DNA from: Nonomuraea helvata
GTDB lineage: Bacteria; Actinomycetota; Actinomycetes; Streptosporangiales; Streptosporangiaceae
DNA length: 64,000 bases
Reading direction: 5' to 3'
Assembly: GCF_039535785.1 (NCBI RefSeq)
Contig: NZ_BAAAXV010000009.1
Coordinates: 1,116,001-1,180,000, forward strand
Shown here: in pieces, positions 1 through 8,156 of the stretch
Layout: the number at the start of each line of letters is the position of its first letter
How positions within the stretch are numbered: position 1 is the first letter of the stretch
Position numbers and translations under genes: made by a program
The notes under the pieces: generated by a model
The model's input: only the letters and a program-made list of their open reading frames with translations
Database searches by the model: none
Told to the model about the DNA's origin: nothing

Positions 1-286
1 GCCGCGCGCCGGCCACGTCACAGGCCTCGGCCAGCCAGCGCACCGCGTGCCCGTTGACGGCCAGCGCCTCGGCCTCATGGGTCTCGGCGTCGTCCACCGC
101 CGTCCAGGCGGCGCAGTTGATCACGACTCTGGGGCGGTACGCGGACACGAAGTCGCGTACCGCGCGCCTGTCGCGCAGGTCCAGCTCGCTGCGGCCGAGC
201 GCGAGCACCGGCTCGCCGGTCAGCGCCGTCCTTTGGAGGACGTCGGCGGCGAGCATGCCGCCGGCCCCCGTGATGAGCCATCTCAT
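1..286 (-). CDS. rfbD: dTDP-4-dehydrorhamnose reductase, N-terminal part (runs off the window)
   Basis: The first 95 codons are visible, starting at ATG 286-284; the rest lies beyond base 1. The N-terminus carries a Rossmann NAD(P)-binding signature TGAGGMLAADV followed by ALGRSELDLRD and a VINCAAWTAVDDAE segment, which is the usual RmlD pattern. RmlD reduces dTDP-4-keto-L-rhamnose to dTDP-L-rhamnose, the last step of the pathway whose first two enzymes are encoded directly upstream. It starts 25 bp after the rfbB stop, so it is probably the last gene of the same minus-strand operon. No catalytic YxxxK can be checked because the gene is cut. Confidence 0.88.
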   Translation of the reverse strand, partial: MRWLITGAGGMLAADVLQRTALTGEPVLALGRSELDLRDRRAVRDFVSAYRPRVVINCAAWTAVDDAETHEAEALAVNGHAVRWLAEACDVAGAR

Positions 287-311
287 GCCGCCTCCCGGCG
301 TGACCACCCGA

Positions 312-1238
312 TCACGAGATCCACCAGTCGCGGTGCTCCGCGTACCAGCGGACGGTGTCCTTGAGCCCCTGCTCGAACGCGATCTCGGGCCGGTAGCCGA
401 GCGCCCTCAGCTTGGAGTCGTCCAGCGAGTACCTGCGGTCGTGGCCCTTGCGGTCCTCGACCTGCTCGACCATGTCCCAGTCCCGGCCGCAGGCTTCCAG
501 CAGGCGCGCGGTGAGCTCCTTGTTGGTCAGCTCGGCCGTACCCGCGATGTGGTAGACCTCGCCCGGCTCGCCCTTCTCCGCGACCCGGCGGATGCCCGCG
601 CAGTGGTCCTCGACGTGGATCCAGTCCCGGATGTTGCCGCCGTCGCCGTACAGCGGGACCTTCCTGCCGCGCAGCAGGTTGGTGACGAAGAGCGGGATGA
701 CCTTCTCGGGGTACTGCCGCGGGCCGTAGTTGTTGCCGCATCTGGTGATCGAGACGTTCAGCCCGTGCGTGATCGCGTACGCGCGGGCGATCAGGTCGCC
801 GCCCGCCTTCGACGCCGCGTACGGCGAGCGCGGTTGCAGCGGCGCGGCCTCGTCCCACGAGCCGCTGTCGATCGACCCGTACACCTCGTCGGTCGACACC
901 TGGACCACCTTCGGCACCCCTGCCTCCAGGCACGCCTGGAGGAGGGTCTGGACGCCCAGCACGTTCGTGCGCATGAACTCGGCCGCGCCCTCGATCGACC
1001 GGTCCACGTGCGACTCGGCCGCGAAGTTGACCACGAGGTCGTGGCCGGGGACGACGCTCTTGAGCAGTTCGGCGTCGCAGATGTCCCCGTGCACGAACTC
1101 GTGCCGCACGCCGTCGAGGTTGGCGCGGTTGCCGGCGTACGTGAGCTTGTCCAGCACTGTCACGTGCCCGTCGTGCAGGCTCCGGACGAAGTGGGAGCCG
1201 ATGAAGCCCGCGCCCCCAGTCACCAATATTCGCATCAT
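312..1238 (-). CDS. rfbB: dTDP-glucose 4,6-dehydratase
   Basis: A 308-residue short-chain dehydrogenase/reductase that converts dTDP-glucose to dTDP-4-keto-6-deoxyglucose in the cytoplasm. The NAD-binding motif TGGAGFIGSH lies at the start, the RmlB-typical DKLTYAGNRANL follows, and the active-site pieces STDEVYGS and YAASK are present. Two consecutive ATG codons (1238 and 1235) are possible starts. The first overlaps the rfbA stop as ATGA, implying translational coupling. At 308 residues it is slightly shorter than many RmlB proteins (about 330-350), but no domain is missing. It belongs to the sugar transferase-rfbA-rfbB-rfbD operon. Confidence 0.92.
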   Translation of the reverse strand: MMRILVTGGAGFIGSHFVRSLHDGHVTVLDKLTYAGNRANLDGVRHEFVHGDICDAELLKSVVPGHDLVVNFAAESHVDRSIEGAAEFMRTNVLGVQTLLQACLEAGVPKVVQVSTDEVYGSIDSGSWDEAAPLQPRSPYAASKAGGDLIARAYAITHGLNVSITRCGNNYGPRQYPEKVIPLFVTNLLRGRKVPLYGDGGNIRDWIHVEDHCAGIRRVAEKGEPGEVYHIAGTAELTNKELTARLLEACGRDWDMVEQVEDRKGHDRRYSLDDSKLRALGYRPEIAFEQGLKDTVRWYAEHRDWWIS

Positions 1239-2303
1239 GAACTGATCTGCACCTTGCTGTGATCGCCCAGCACGAGACGGTGGGCTCTGGGGGTGTTGGG
1301 CGCCGGGGTGACCTCGACGTCGTGGCCGATCAGCGACGACTCGATGCGCCGGACGCCGCTGATCGAGGCCCTGGGCAGCACGATCGAGTACTCGATCTCG
1401 CTGTCGGCGACCGCGCAGCGGGCTCCGATGGAGGTGAAGGGGCCGACGTAGCTGTCGCGGATCCGCGCGTCCGCGCCGATGATGGCCGGCCCCACGATCC
1501 TGGAGCGCTCGACCACCGCGCCCCGCTCGACGACGACGCGGCCCACCAGTTCGCTGGCCGCGTCCACCTGGCCGTCCACCCGGGGCTCGACCGACTCCAG
1601 GACCAGCCGGTTGACCTCCAGCATGTCGGTGACGTTCCCGGTGTCCTTCCAGTAGCCGGAGATGACCGAGGACTCGACACGCAGGCCCTCCTCGATCAGC
1701 CACTGGATGGCGTCGGTGATCTCCAGCTCGCCCCGCCAGGACGGCTTGAGCTCCGCCACGGCGGCGTGGATGGCCGGACCGAACAGGTAGACCCCTACCA
1801 GCGCCAGGTCGCTCTTGGGCCGCGCGGGCTTCTCCTCCAGCCCGACCACGCGGCCCTGGGCGTCGAGCTCGGCCACGCCGAACTGGCGCGGGTCGCCGAC
1901 CTTGGTGAGCATGATCTGCGCGGCGGGGCGCTCCCTGTGGAACCTGTCCACCAGGCCGTTGATGCCGCCCACGATGAAGTTGTCGCCCAGGTACATGACG
2001 AAGTCCTCGTCGCCGAGGAACTCCCGGGCGATCAGCACGCCGTGCGCGAGCCCGAGCGGCGCCTCCTGCCGCAGGTACGTGACCTGCAGCCCGAACGCGG
2101 AGCCGTCGCCCACGGCCGCCTCGATCTCCGGCTGGGTGTCCCCGACCACCAGGCCGAGCTCCCTGATCCCCGCCGCCGCGATCGCCTCCAGCCCGTAGAA
2201 CAGGACCGGTTTGTTCGCGACCGGCACCAACTGCTTGGCCGAGGTGTGCGTGATGGGTCGGAGCCGTGTGCCCGACCCCCCCGGCGAGCACGAGTGCTTT
2301 CAC
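1235..2303 (-). CDS. rfbA: glucose-1-phosphate thymidylyltransferase, long form, with an apparent frameshift near the 5' end
   Basis: The enzyme joins dTTP and glucose-1-phosphate to give dTDP-glucose, the first step towards dTDP-rhamnose. The main frame is open only from 2230, beginning at VPVANKPVLFYG. Upstream, a GTG at 2303 begins VKALVLAGG, but a run of seven G at 2276-2282 (minus sense) throws the frame. With six G the sequence reads on as GGSGTRLRPITHTS, the nucleotide-binding loop, and the protein becomes 355 residues, the length of the long RmlA/StrD-like group with a C-terminal left-handed beta-helix. This is either a sequencing error in a homopolymer or a real inactivating or phase-variable shift. 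The GTG lies 2 bp from the stop of the preceding sugar transferase. Confidence 0.85.
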
Positions 2304-2305
2304 CG

Positions 2306-3760
2306 CTAGTAAGCCCCTTCTCCACGGGTGACGACGGACCAGGTCTTCCAGAGGATCTGCAGGTCGAGGATGAGCGACCAGTTCTCCACGTACCGCAGGT
2401 CGAGGCGTACGGACTCCTCCCACGTCAGGTTGGAACGGCCGCTGACCTGCCAGAGGCCGGTCATGCCCGGCTTGACCACCAGGCGGCGGCGGACGTCGGC
2501 GCCGTACTTGCCCACCTCCTCCGGCAGTGGTGGGCGCGGGCCGACGAGGGACATCTCGCCGCGTAGGACGTTGAGCAGCTGGGGGAGCTCGTCGAGCGAG
2601 TATTTCCGCAGGAAAGCGCCTACCCGAGTGATCCTTGGATCGTTCCTAATCTTGAAGAGCACCCCGTCGAACTCGTTCGCATCGAGGAGGGCGTCCTTGA
2701 GCTGCTCCGCATCAGCCACCATCGTACGAAATTTCACGACACGGAAGTCTTTGCCGCCTTTGCCGACCCTGGTCTGGTGGAACAGCGCGGGCCCGTGGCT
2801 GGTGAGGCGGATCACCAGGGCGATGGCCAGCAGTGGCAGCGCCAGGGCCAGCAGCGCCATCATCGCGACCAGGCGGTCGAACACGGTCTTCACGACCTGC
2901 TTCGTGCCGTCGAACTCGGGGTGCTCCACGTGCAGGAGCGGCATCCCCGCGACCGGCCTGATGCTGATGCGCGGCCCGGCCACGTCCATGAGCGCCGGGG
3001 CGACGAAGAGATCGGTACGCGCGGTCTCCAGGCTCCAGGCCAGGCGCCGCAGCGCGGCCCCGTCGAGCTCCGGACAGGCCAGCACGGCCACGGCGTCGGC
3101 CTGTTCGCGCTCGACCACCTCGGCCACGTCGCCGAAGGAGCCGAGCACGGGAATGCCGTCCAGATCGACGTCCATCGCGCTCTCGGGCAGGCAGGCTCCC
3201 ACCACCTGCATCCCGTGGTACGGCTGGCGCCTGAACTGCATCACCAGGTCGAGAATCGACTCCCGATGCCCCACCGCGATCACCTGGCGCATGTAGTCGC
3301 CCACCGCTCTCTTCCGGTGGAGACGTCTACGCATCTGGTAGCGGTAGTAGAGCGTGGCCAGCAGCGCCAGCGGCAGCATCGCCATCACGAAACTACGCGC
3401 GATGACGGTCTGCGTGGCATAGGCCATGATGGCGACCGTGGCCATCAGGCCGACGCCGCCGTTGAAGACGGCCTTGAACTCCTCCGTTCCCTCGCCGTTG
3501 GCGCGCTGGCGATACGCCCCGCCCATCATGAGCGCGACAGGCCACGCGACGACCAGCCCGAATCCGAGCATGAACTCGACCAGCGGGATGAACACGCCGG
3601 CCATCAGCCGGACGCCGAGCACGCAGACGCATGCCAGCAGAGCGCACACCGTGTCCCCGCCTAACAGGAGCCGTAAGTACGCGCGCGTCCAGATGCTGGA
3701 CGCGCGGCGCGGCACGGCCCCGAGGAGCACGACAGCGGACTCCTCAGTCCCCACCCTCAT
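2306..3760 (-). CDS. polyprenyl-phosphate sugar-1-phosphate transferase (exopolysaccharide initiating glycosyltransferase, WcaJ/CpsE type)
   Basis: A 484-residue membrane enzyme that transfers a sugar-1-phosphate from a nucleotide sugar to undecaprenyl phosphate. The N-terminal half has about four hydrophobic helices and a CoA-binding-like domain. One more helix precedes the C-terminal catalytic bacterial sugar transferase domain with KVVKFRTM, SLDELPQLLNVLRGEMSLVG, PRPPLPEEV and VKPGMTGLWQVSGR. The frame is open to 3955, but ATG 3760 is preferred because family homology begins there and an AGGGTGG stands just upstream. It leads the rhamnose operon, so the product is probably a rhamnose-containing surface polysaccharide. 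The 268 bp upstream hold no gene and probably carry the operon promoter. Confidence 0.88.
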   Translation of the reverse strand: MRVGTEESAVVLLGAVPRRASSIWTRAYLRLLLGGDTVCALLACVCVLGVRLMAGVFIPLVEFMLGFGLVVAWPVALMMGGAYRQRANGEGTEEFKAVFNGGVGLMATVAIMAYATQTVIARSFVMAMLPLALLATLYYRYQMRRRLHRKRAVGDYMRQVIAVGHRESILDLVMQFRRQPYHGMQVVGACLPESAMDVDLDGIPVLGSFGDVAEVVEREQADAVAVLACPELDGAALRRLAWSLETARTDLFVAPALMDVAGPRISIRPVAGMPLLHVEHPEFDGTKQVVKTVFDRLVAMMALLALALPLLAIALVIRLTSHGPALFHQTRVGKGGKDFRVVKFRTMVADAEQLKDALLDANEFDGVLFKIRNDPRITRVGAFLRKYSLDELPQLLNVLRGEMSLVGPRPPLPEEVGKYGADVRRRLVVKPGMTGLWQVSGRSNLTWEESVRLDLRYVENWSLILDLQILWKTWSVVTRGEGAY

Positions 3761-4028
3761 AGCACCACCCTGACAACTCTGTGCACCGCGATAACTTGAC
3801 GTTCCTTGAACCACATGGGTTGACAAGTCCCACGCACAATCAAGGGCGGCGGCCCCCACTAAAGAGTAAAGATCGATTCCATCAGGGGGAATAACGTCAA
3901 ATGTCCACAACCGGACGAATGTAGGGTGGTCTTGGGGCTTGACGGAACGATCCATAAGTGCAGCGGTCTGGCTGGGAAAACGTGCGGTTTACGGCTTCAT
4001 TTCGCCAGGTTGCTGCCCTATCAACCCG

Positions 4029-4364
4029 CTAGTCGTACTCCAGATCCGGCAATGCGGACGGCGGGTCCGGACTGCGCCAGACGACCACAACCCCGTCCTG
4101 CGTGGAGTCGGCGGCCAGGGTCAGCCGTTCGAGGTCGAAATCCGGCAGGTAACGCAGGCGTGCCAGGAATGTGGCGTCCGTGGCCGAGCGCGGAACGACG
4201 CAGCCCTCGCCGTCGCGGTCGAGCAGGATATAGAGAACGTCTTCCCCGGATTCGGTGACGACACGGACCTCCACCACGTCCTCCCATGCGAGAGCCTCGA
4301 CGCTACCGTCCGCGTAGTGACGAGTGACGCCCTCTTCCGTGACATACACGTAGGAGTCCGGCAT
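4029..4364 (-). CDS. small conserved actinobacterial protein of unknown function
   Basis: A 111-residue acidic soluble protein beginning MPDSYVYVTEEGVTRHYADG. An ATG five codons upstream (4379) is also possible. It has an alternating beta-strand pattern (VTEEGVTRHYADGSVEALAW, EVRVVTESGEDVLYILL) and ends with VVWRSPDPPS. Proteins of this shape, with a DGSVE-x-W-(D/E)DxVEVRV core, occur widely in actinomycetes; this is a family impression from memory, not a search. No catalytic residues or membrane segments are seen. It stands alone between the polysaccharide operon and the GntR/EamA pair. Function unknown. Confidence 0.7.
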   Translation of the reverse strand: MPDSYVYVTEEGVTRHYADGSVEALAWEDVVEVRVVTESGEDVLYILLDRDGEGCVVPRSATDATFLARLRYLPDFDLERLTLAADSTQDGVVVVWRSPDPPSALPDLEYD

Positions 4365-4458
4365 CGGATTGCCGTGCATGGGCGCGATTCTTGCGAGTTC
4401 CGGGGCCGTCCCGCAAGGGTTCGCGCACAATGGTGCGCTTGGAGCGCGCTCCCGCCTT

Positions 4459-5082
4459 TCAGGCACCGCCCCAGGAGTGGCTGAGGTGCGCCGCCGCCGC
4501 CGCCCTGGCCGCGTCCTCCGGCCCGCCGGCGATCGCGTCGAGCAGCTCGCGGTGCTCGCGTACCAGCACGTCCCTGTCGGTGTAGACCGCACGCAACCGC
4601 ACCAGCCCGAGCCGTGTCTCGGCCGCGAGGACGCCGTAGAGGCGCTCCAGCCGCGGGCTCCCCACGGCCTCGATCAGCGCCTGGTGCAGGGCCATGTGCT
4701 CGGCCACGCTCTCCGACCACGGCGCGTCGGCGGGCAGCGCGGCCATCCGGTGCAGGGCCGAATCGGCCTCCGGCACCCGTCGTCCGGCCACGGCCCGCGC
4801 CATCAGGTCTTCGAGCGGGCGGCGTACGTACATGAGATCGTCGAGGTCCGAAAGCGTCACCTCGGGGACATAGGCGCTGCGGTTGCGCTCGCGCCTGAGC
4901 AGCCCTTCGTGGACGAGGCTCGCCAGCGCCTCCCGCACGGTCGGCCTGGCGACGCCGTACGACGCGGCGATCTCCTGCTCGGGCAGCGAGGTGCCGGGCG
5001 GGATCTCACCGGAGAGCACCCTGCTGCGCAGCGCCTCGGCGAGCGCGCCGACGGTGGAGACGGGTCTGAGCGGCAACGTCAC
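4459..5082 (-). CDS. GntR-family transcriptional regulator, FadR/FCD subfamily
   Basis: A 207-residue regulator. The N-terminal winged helix-turn-helix reads ALRSRVLSGEIPPGTSLPEQ, then ASYGVARPTVREAL and EGLLRR. The C-terminal FCD ligand domain is all helical, with HMALHQALIEAVGS and REHRELLDAI, whose histidines are usual metal ligands in this fold. GTG 5082 overlaps the stop of the upstream EamA gene as GTGA, so the two are co-transcribed and coupled. A 13-bp palindrome at 5974-5986 in front of the pair fits the published FadR-subfamily consensus TNGTNNNACNA, so autoregulation of the exporter-regulator operon is likely. The ligand is unknown. Confidence 0.9.
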   Translation of the reverse strand: MTLPLRPVSTVGALAEALRSRVLSGEIPPGTSLPEQEIAASYGVARPTVREALASLVHEGLLRRERNRSAYVPEVTLSDLDDLMYVRRPLEDLMARAVAGRRVPEADSALHRMAALPADAPWSESVAEHMALHQALIEAVGSPRLERLYGVLAAETRLGLVRLRAVYTDRDVLVREHRELLDAIAGGPEDAARAAAAAHLSHSWGGA

Positions 5083-5966
5083 GGCAGCGACTCTAGCTCC
5101 CTTTCCGGTACGGTCTGCCCTGCCGCCTTCTCGGGTACGGCGACCGCCACGAGGCTGAGCGCCAGCAGGACCAGCCCCGCGATCGAGACCGGGGCCAGCC
5201 GCTCTCCGAGCACCACCAGGCCGAGCAGCGCCGCGACGGCCGGCTCGGCGAGCGCCAGCGTGGCGGCCGTGGCGACCGGAGTGGTCCGCAGGCCGCGCCC
5301 GTACAGGAAGTAGGACAGAGCGGTCGTGCCGAGTCCCAGGTAGAGCACGGCGAGCAGCCCGCGCGGCTCCCCCAGCCAGCCGACCCCGCTCACCAGCAGC
5401 ACGGGCAGCATGATCAGGGCCGCCCCGCCGAACATCACCCCCATCACCGCGCCGGAACCGGCGCCCTGGCCGATCGCGTGCGCCGCCATCACCGCGTAGA
5501 AGGCGTAGAGCACGCCGCCGAGCAGCGCGAACAGCAGGCCGGAGACCATCTGCCCACCCGACTCGGCGCCCCCTCCGACGATCAGCGCCGCGCATCCGCA
5601 GATCGCCGCCGCGGTCGCCGCGCTCCAGCGCCCGCTGGGCCGGCGGCCGTGGAGCACCCAGGAGAGCAGGCCCGTGAAGACGGGACCGCTGCCGATCGCC
5701 ACCACGGTCCCGATGGCGACCCCCGTGCGGCTGACGGCCGCGAAGAAGCAGAGCTGGTAGGCGGCCACCGCGACGGCGGCCAGCAGGACGCCCGGTCTGA
5801 TCGCCTTCGTGACGCCCTTGCCGGCCAGCAGAACGAGCGCCGCACCCCCGATGACCAGCCGCGCGGCGGCCAGGGCGACGGAGTCGGCGGAGACGAGCAG
5901 CCCCGCCGTCCCGGCCGTGCCCCAGAGCACGGAGGCAGCGACGACTGCGAGGGGTCCATTTCTCAT
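5079..5966 (-). CDS. EamA/DMT-family transporter
   Basis: About 295 residues in ten hydrophobic helices arranged as two EamA repeats, typical of drug/metabolite exporters of the inner membrane (GPLAVVAASVLWGTAGTAG at the start, GTTALSYFLYGRGLR in the second repeat). The frame is open to 5993. ATG 5966, preceded closely by GAGGG, is preferred; ATG 5975 lies inside the operator palindrome and would need a leaderless message. The 3' end overlaps the GntR gene by 4 bp. The substrate is probably the metabolite sensed by the GntR protein, but nothing in the sequence identifies it. Confidence 0.88.
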   Translation of the reverse strand: MRNGPLAVVAASVLWGTAGTAGLLVSADSVALAAARLVIGGAALVLLAGKGVTKAIRPGVLLAAVAVAAYQLCFFAAVSRTGVAIGTVVAIGSGPVFTGLLSWVLHGRRPSGRWSAATAAAICGCAALIVGGGAESGGQMVSGLLFALLGGVLYAFYAVMAAHAIGQGAGSGAVMGVMFGGAALIMLPVLLVSGVGWLGEPRGLLAVLYLGLGTTALSYFLYGRGLRTTPVATAATLALAEPAVAALLGLVVLGERLAPVSIAGLVLLALSLVAVAVPEKAAGQTVPERELESLP

Positions 5967-5973
5967 GGCCCTC

Positions 5974-5986
5974 ATTGTCTGACAAT
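5974..5986. promoter_or_regulatory. Candidate GntR (FadR-type) operator
   Basis: ATTGTCTGACAAT is an inverted repeat of two 6-bp arms around one base, and its core TTGTCTGACAA fits the FadR-subfamily consensus TNGTNNNACNA exactly. A further half site GACAAT follows at 5989-5994. It lies immediately before the EamA-GntR operon and overlaps the stop codon of the upstream gene, so the regulator probably binds here to control itself and the exporter. Confidence 0.7.
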
Positions 5987-6363
5987 TAGACAATTTCGTC
6001 CAGCAGCTGGTCGATCAGCCGTCCGGCCGGGGCAGTCACCTCCGCCGCATAGTCGTCGAGCACGGCCAGGCCGTCATGGATGCCGGGGACGCTCTTGCGC
6101 GGCAGTTCGAGCAGGTGCTCGGCCTCCGCGGTGATCGCTCCCTCGACGTGGAAGGCGCCGCCGGAGGCGCTGATGGAGACCTCGAAGCGGACGACGCGGC
6201 CGTCGGGCAGCGTGAGGTCGGCGCCGACGCGGGCGCCGGCGGGCGGGAGGAAATAGGAGAAGGTCTCGGCTCTGACGAAGGGATGATGTAACCCGGCGAG
6301 CATCTCCGACGCCCTGCTCAGGGTCTCGAGGAGGCCGGCCGCGGCCAGGCTCTCGCTGTCCAC
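5986..6363 (-). CDS. hypothetical protein
   Basis: A 125-residue soluble protein starting at GTG 6363 (VDSESLAAAGLLETLSRASE) and ending QLLDEIV. A TACCCT box ends seven bases before the GTG, which fits a leaderless transcript. The middle is beta-rich (FVRAETFSYFLPPAGARVGA, then FEVSISASGGAFHVEG) and the C-terminus is helical. I do not recognise the family. It shares orientation with the EamA operon downstream, and its stop overlaps that operon's operator, so read-through is possible but co-function is not implied. Confidence 0.6.
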   Translation of the reverse strand: MDSESLAAAGLLETLSRASEMLAGLHHPFVRAETFSYFLPPAGARVGADLTLPDGRVVRFEVSISASGGAFHVEGAITAEAEHLLELPRKSVPGIHDGLAVLDDYAAEVTAPAGRLIDQLLDEIV

Positions 6364-6416
6364 CGAAAAAGGGTAGATCACCGGATGGGCAGGTGGCCAC
6401 CTACCGCACATCCGGG

Positions 6417-6914
6417 TCAGCTGTGCGTGACGGGGTCCGTGGCCAGGCGGGCATGCCGTTCGACGTCGTACCGGAGGCCCTCGTGACGGAGCTTCCCGCG
6501 CTCGATGCCCTCCGGCCGGAACCCCGCCTTCGTGGCCACCCGGCACGACGCCGGATTGTTCGTATGGTGCCCGAGCTCCAGCCGGTAGAGCCCGCGCTCG
6601 CCGAACGCCCACCGCACCAGCTCCTTGGTGGCAGCCACGGCGATGCCCCGCCCTCTGACCTCGGGCACGACCCAGTAGGACACCCAGCCGTTGTCGTGAT
6701 CGTCGATCCGGGACACCGCGACGTTCCCGGCGACCGACCCGTCGACCGTGACGGCGAACGCGTGTCCGACACCGGCCCACCCGGCGATCCACCCCATGGC
6801 GTCCTGAAGGGTGATCACGGGGAAGGGCGCCTGCGCGCGGAGATCCGGCGCCTGAAAGGCCCGCAGCACTGCCGGCGCATCGTCCTCGCGCCACTCCCGC
6901 AACCGAACGTCCAC
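6417..6914 (-). CDS. GNAT-family N-acetyltransferase (RimJ/RimL-like)
   Basis: A 165-residue acetyltransferase starting at GTG 6914. It shows the GNAT order: an N-terminal LREWREDDAPAVLRAF, then SVAGNVAVSRI, WVSYWVVPEVRGRGIA containing the acetyl-CoA phosphate loop RGRGIA, and LYRLELGHHTNNPASCRVATKAGF typical of RimJ/RimL enzymes that act on protein N-termini or small amines. The acceptor cannot be told from sequence. A TAATCT box lies 13 bp upstream of the start. It is a single gene with no operon partner. Confidence 0.88.
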   Translation of the reverse strand: MDVRLREWREDDAPAVLRAFQAPDLRAQAPFPVITLQDAMGWIAGWAGVGHAFAVTVDGSVAGNVAVSRIDDHDNGWVSYWVVPEVRGRGIAVAATKELVRWAFGERGLYRLELGHHTNNPASCRVATKAGFRPEGIERGKLRHEGLRYDVERHARLATDPVTHS

Positions 6915-6941
6915 ATTGTCGGAGATTACCCTGACATGCGG

Positions 6942-7307
6942 CTATAAGGCCTGCGGGCCGATCTGATGGGCCGCCTCGAACTCGGCCACCAGCCGCTTGG
7001 GGGCGGTCAGGCACCACGCCTCGGCCACCAACTCGAACAGCTCCTCGGGGTCGATCCTGTCGAGGTGCACCACCACCCAGCCGAACTGCCCGGCCGTGAA
7101 CTGCACCTCGAACACCTCGGGCCGCTCGGCCACCAGTGCGATCTGCTCCTGGAGCGTGGCCTTGAGCCCGACGGTCTCGGTGGCCTCCCACAGGTAGCCG
7201 AAGCCCTTGCCGCGCACCTTGAGGCCGACCCACTCGCCCCCATGGCCCACCTTGACCTCGGGCAGCCGATCCAGCATCTCGAGGAACTCATCCACGCTCA
7301 CGCCCAT
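6942..7307 (-). CDS. MmcQ/YjbR family protein
   Basis: About 121 residues from ATG 7307 (MGVSVDEFLEMLDRLPEVKV); the frame is open to 7367, but the first 20 residues do not look like this family. The body has the YjbR/CyaY-like alternation: EWVGLKVRGKGFGYLWEA, EQIALVAERPEVFEV, FGWVVVHLDRIDPEEL and the C-terminal ELVAEAWCLTAPKRLV. Members are small, often annotated as DNA-binding on structural grounds, and of unproven function. The gene is divergent from the SRPBCC operon, and its upstream region carries the twin operators at 7352-7395, so it may share their control. Confidence 0.8.
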   Translation of the reverse strand: MGVSVDEFLEMLDRLPEVKVGHGGEWVGLKVRGKGFGYLWEATETVGLKATLQEQIALVAERPEVFEVQFTAGQFGWVVVHLDRIDPEELFELVAEAWCLTAPKRLVAEFEAAHQIGPQAL

Positions 7308-7351
7308 GCCCGCCTGTGTACCAGAGCCGACCGACACTTCCCGGCCACCAG

Positions 7352-7395
7352 TTGAGCAGTCGCTCAAATCTGCTTATATTTGAGCAGTCGCTCAA
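7352..7395 (+). promoter_or_regulatory. Promoter with two identical TetR-type operators
   Basis: The 16-bp palindrome TTGAGCAGTCGCTCAA occurs at 7352-7367 and again, identical, at 7380-7395. The first TTGAGC also serves as a -35 box, with a 17-bp spacer to TATATT (7375-7380) as the -10, reading towards the SRPBCC gene at 7416. The second operator starts at the last base of the -10. Binding would block the promoter. The TetR gene at 8736, last in the same operon, is the obvious candidate. Confidence 0.78.
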
Positions 7396-7415
7396 GACCG
7401 AGGGGCGGGACGCGG

Positions 7416-8156
7416 ATGCGCCGACGGCAGCTCTACATCGAGACCCGGATCAGGGCGGACCTGGAGGACGTATGGCAGGCCACCCAGGACCCGTCCCGGC
7501 ACCAGCGCTGGGACCTGCGGTTCGGCCGGATCGAGTACCTCACCCCACGTGACGGCAGGCAGGCGTTCCGCTACGCCACGCTGGGCATCAGCGGTGTGGG
7601 GGTCAGCACGGGCAACCGGCACGGGCCCGGGGGAGGCCGGACGTCCGCGCTGCGGTTCGGCTCGCGCCACCCGCTCTCACCCATCCGCGCGGGGTCCGGC
7701 TACTGGCGCTACCTGCCGGTGGCGGACGGCGTCCGGTTCCTCACCTCGTACGACTACCGCCCGCGCGTCCTGCCCGGCTGGGCGATGTGGTGGGCCACCG
7801 CGTGGTCGTTCGACCGGTTGCGCCTGTGGCTGGAGACCGGCAGGACGCCGGAGCGTTCGCTGCGCCAGGCCCTGGCCGAGGCCGGCGCGAGAGCGGCCTC
7901 GGCGCTTCTCGCGGCCGCTCTTCTGCCGCCCCTGCCCGCGACCGCCGTACTCGCCGCCGCCCTGGCGCTGCCTCCGCTGCCGGGCACCCCGGCGGCCCGC
8001 CGCTGCCTGCACCGCCCACCCGAACGAGACAGACGACCGATGGGAGCACCATGTCCTCGATCTTCCAGCGCGCGCTCGGCCGCGAGTTCGCCCGCCTCCA
8101 CCCCCAGCTCCAGCGCCGGTTCAGCGTCGGGCTCGACAGCGGCGAAGCCTGCGTAG
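7416..8156 (+). CDS. SRPBCC-family protein with C-terminal hydrophobic segments
   Basis: The ATG at 7416 has GAGGGGCGGGA just upstream. Residues 1 to about 150 have a START/SRPBCC ligand-binding pattern (YIETRIRADLEDVWQATQDP, RWDLRFGRIEYL, GVRFLTSYDYRPR). They are followed by an alanine-leucine-rich region (ALLAAALLPPLPATAVLAAA) that looks like one or two membrane helices. The frame runs on 106 bp into the next gene, giving a low-complexity Ser-rich tail unlikely to be conserved; homologous sequence seems to end near HRPPERDRR. It is first in an operon with DUF4166 and TetR genes, behind twin TetR-type operators. The ligand is unknown. Confidence 0.75.
   Translation: MRRRQLYIETRIRADLEDVWQATQDPSRHQRWDLRFGRIEYLTPRDGRQAFRYATLGISGVGVSTGNRHGPGGGRTSALRFGSRHPLSPIRAGSGYWRYLPVADGVRFLTSYDYRPRVLPGWAMWWATAWSFDRLRLWLETGRTPERSLRQALAEAGARAASALLAAALLPPLPATAVLAAALALPPLPGTPAARRCLHRPPERDRRPMGAPCPRSSSARSAASSPASTPSSSAGSASGSTAAKPA

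Noticed and set aside
3926-4484. Plus-strand open frames over the polysaccharide promoter and the 4029-4364 gene
   Set aside because: Composition is that of the antisense of a real gene and there is no family-like sequence.
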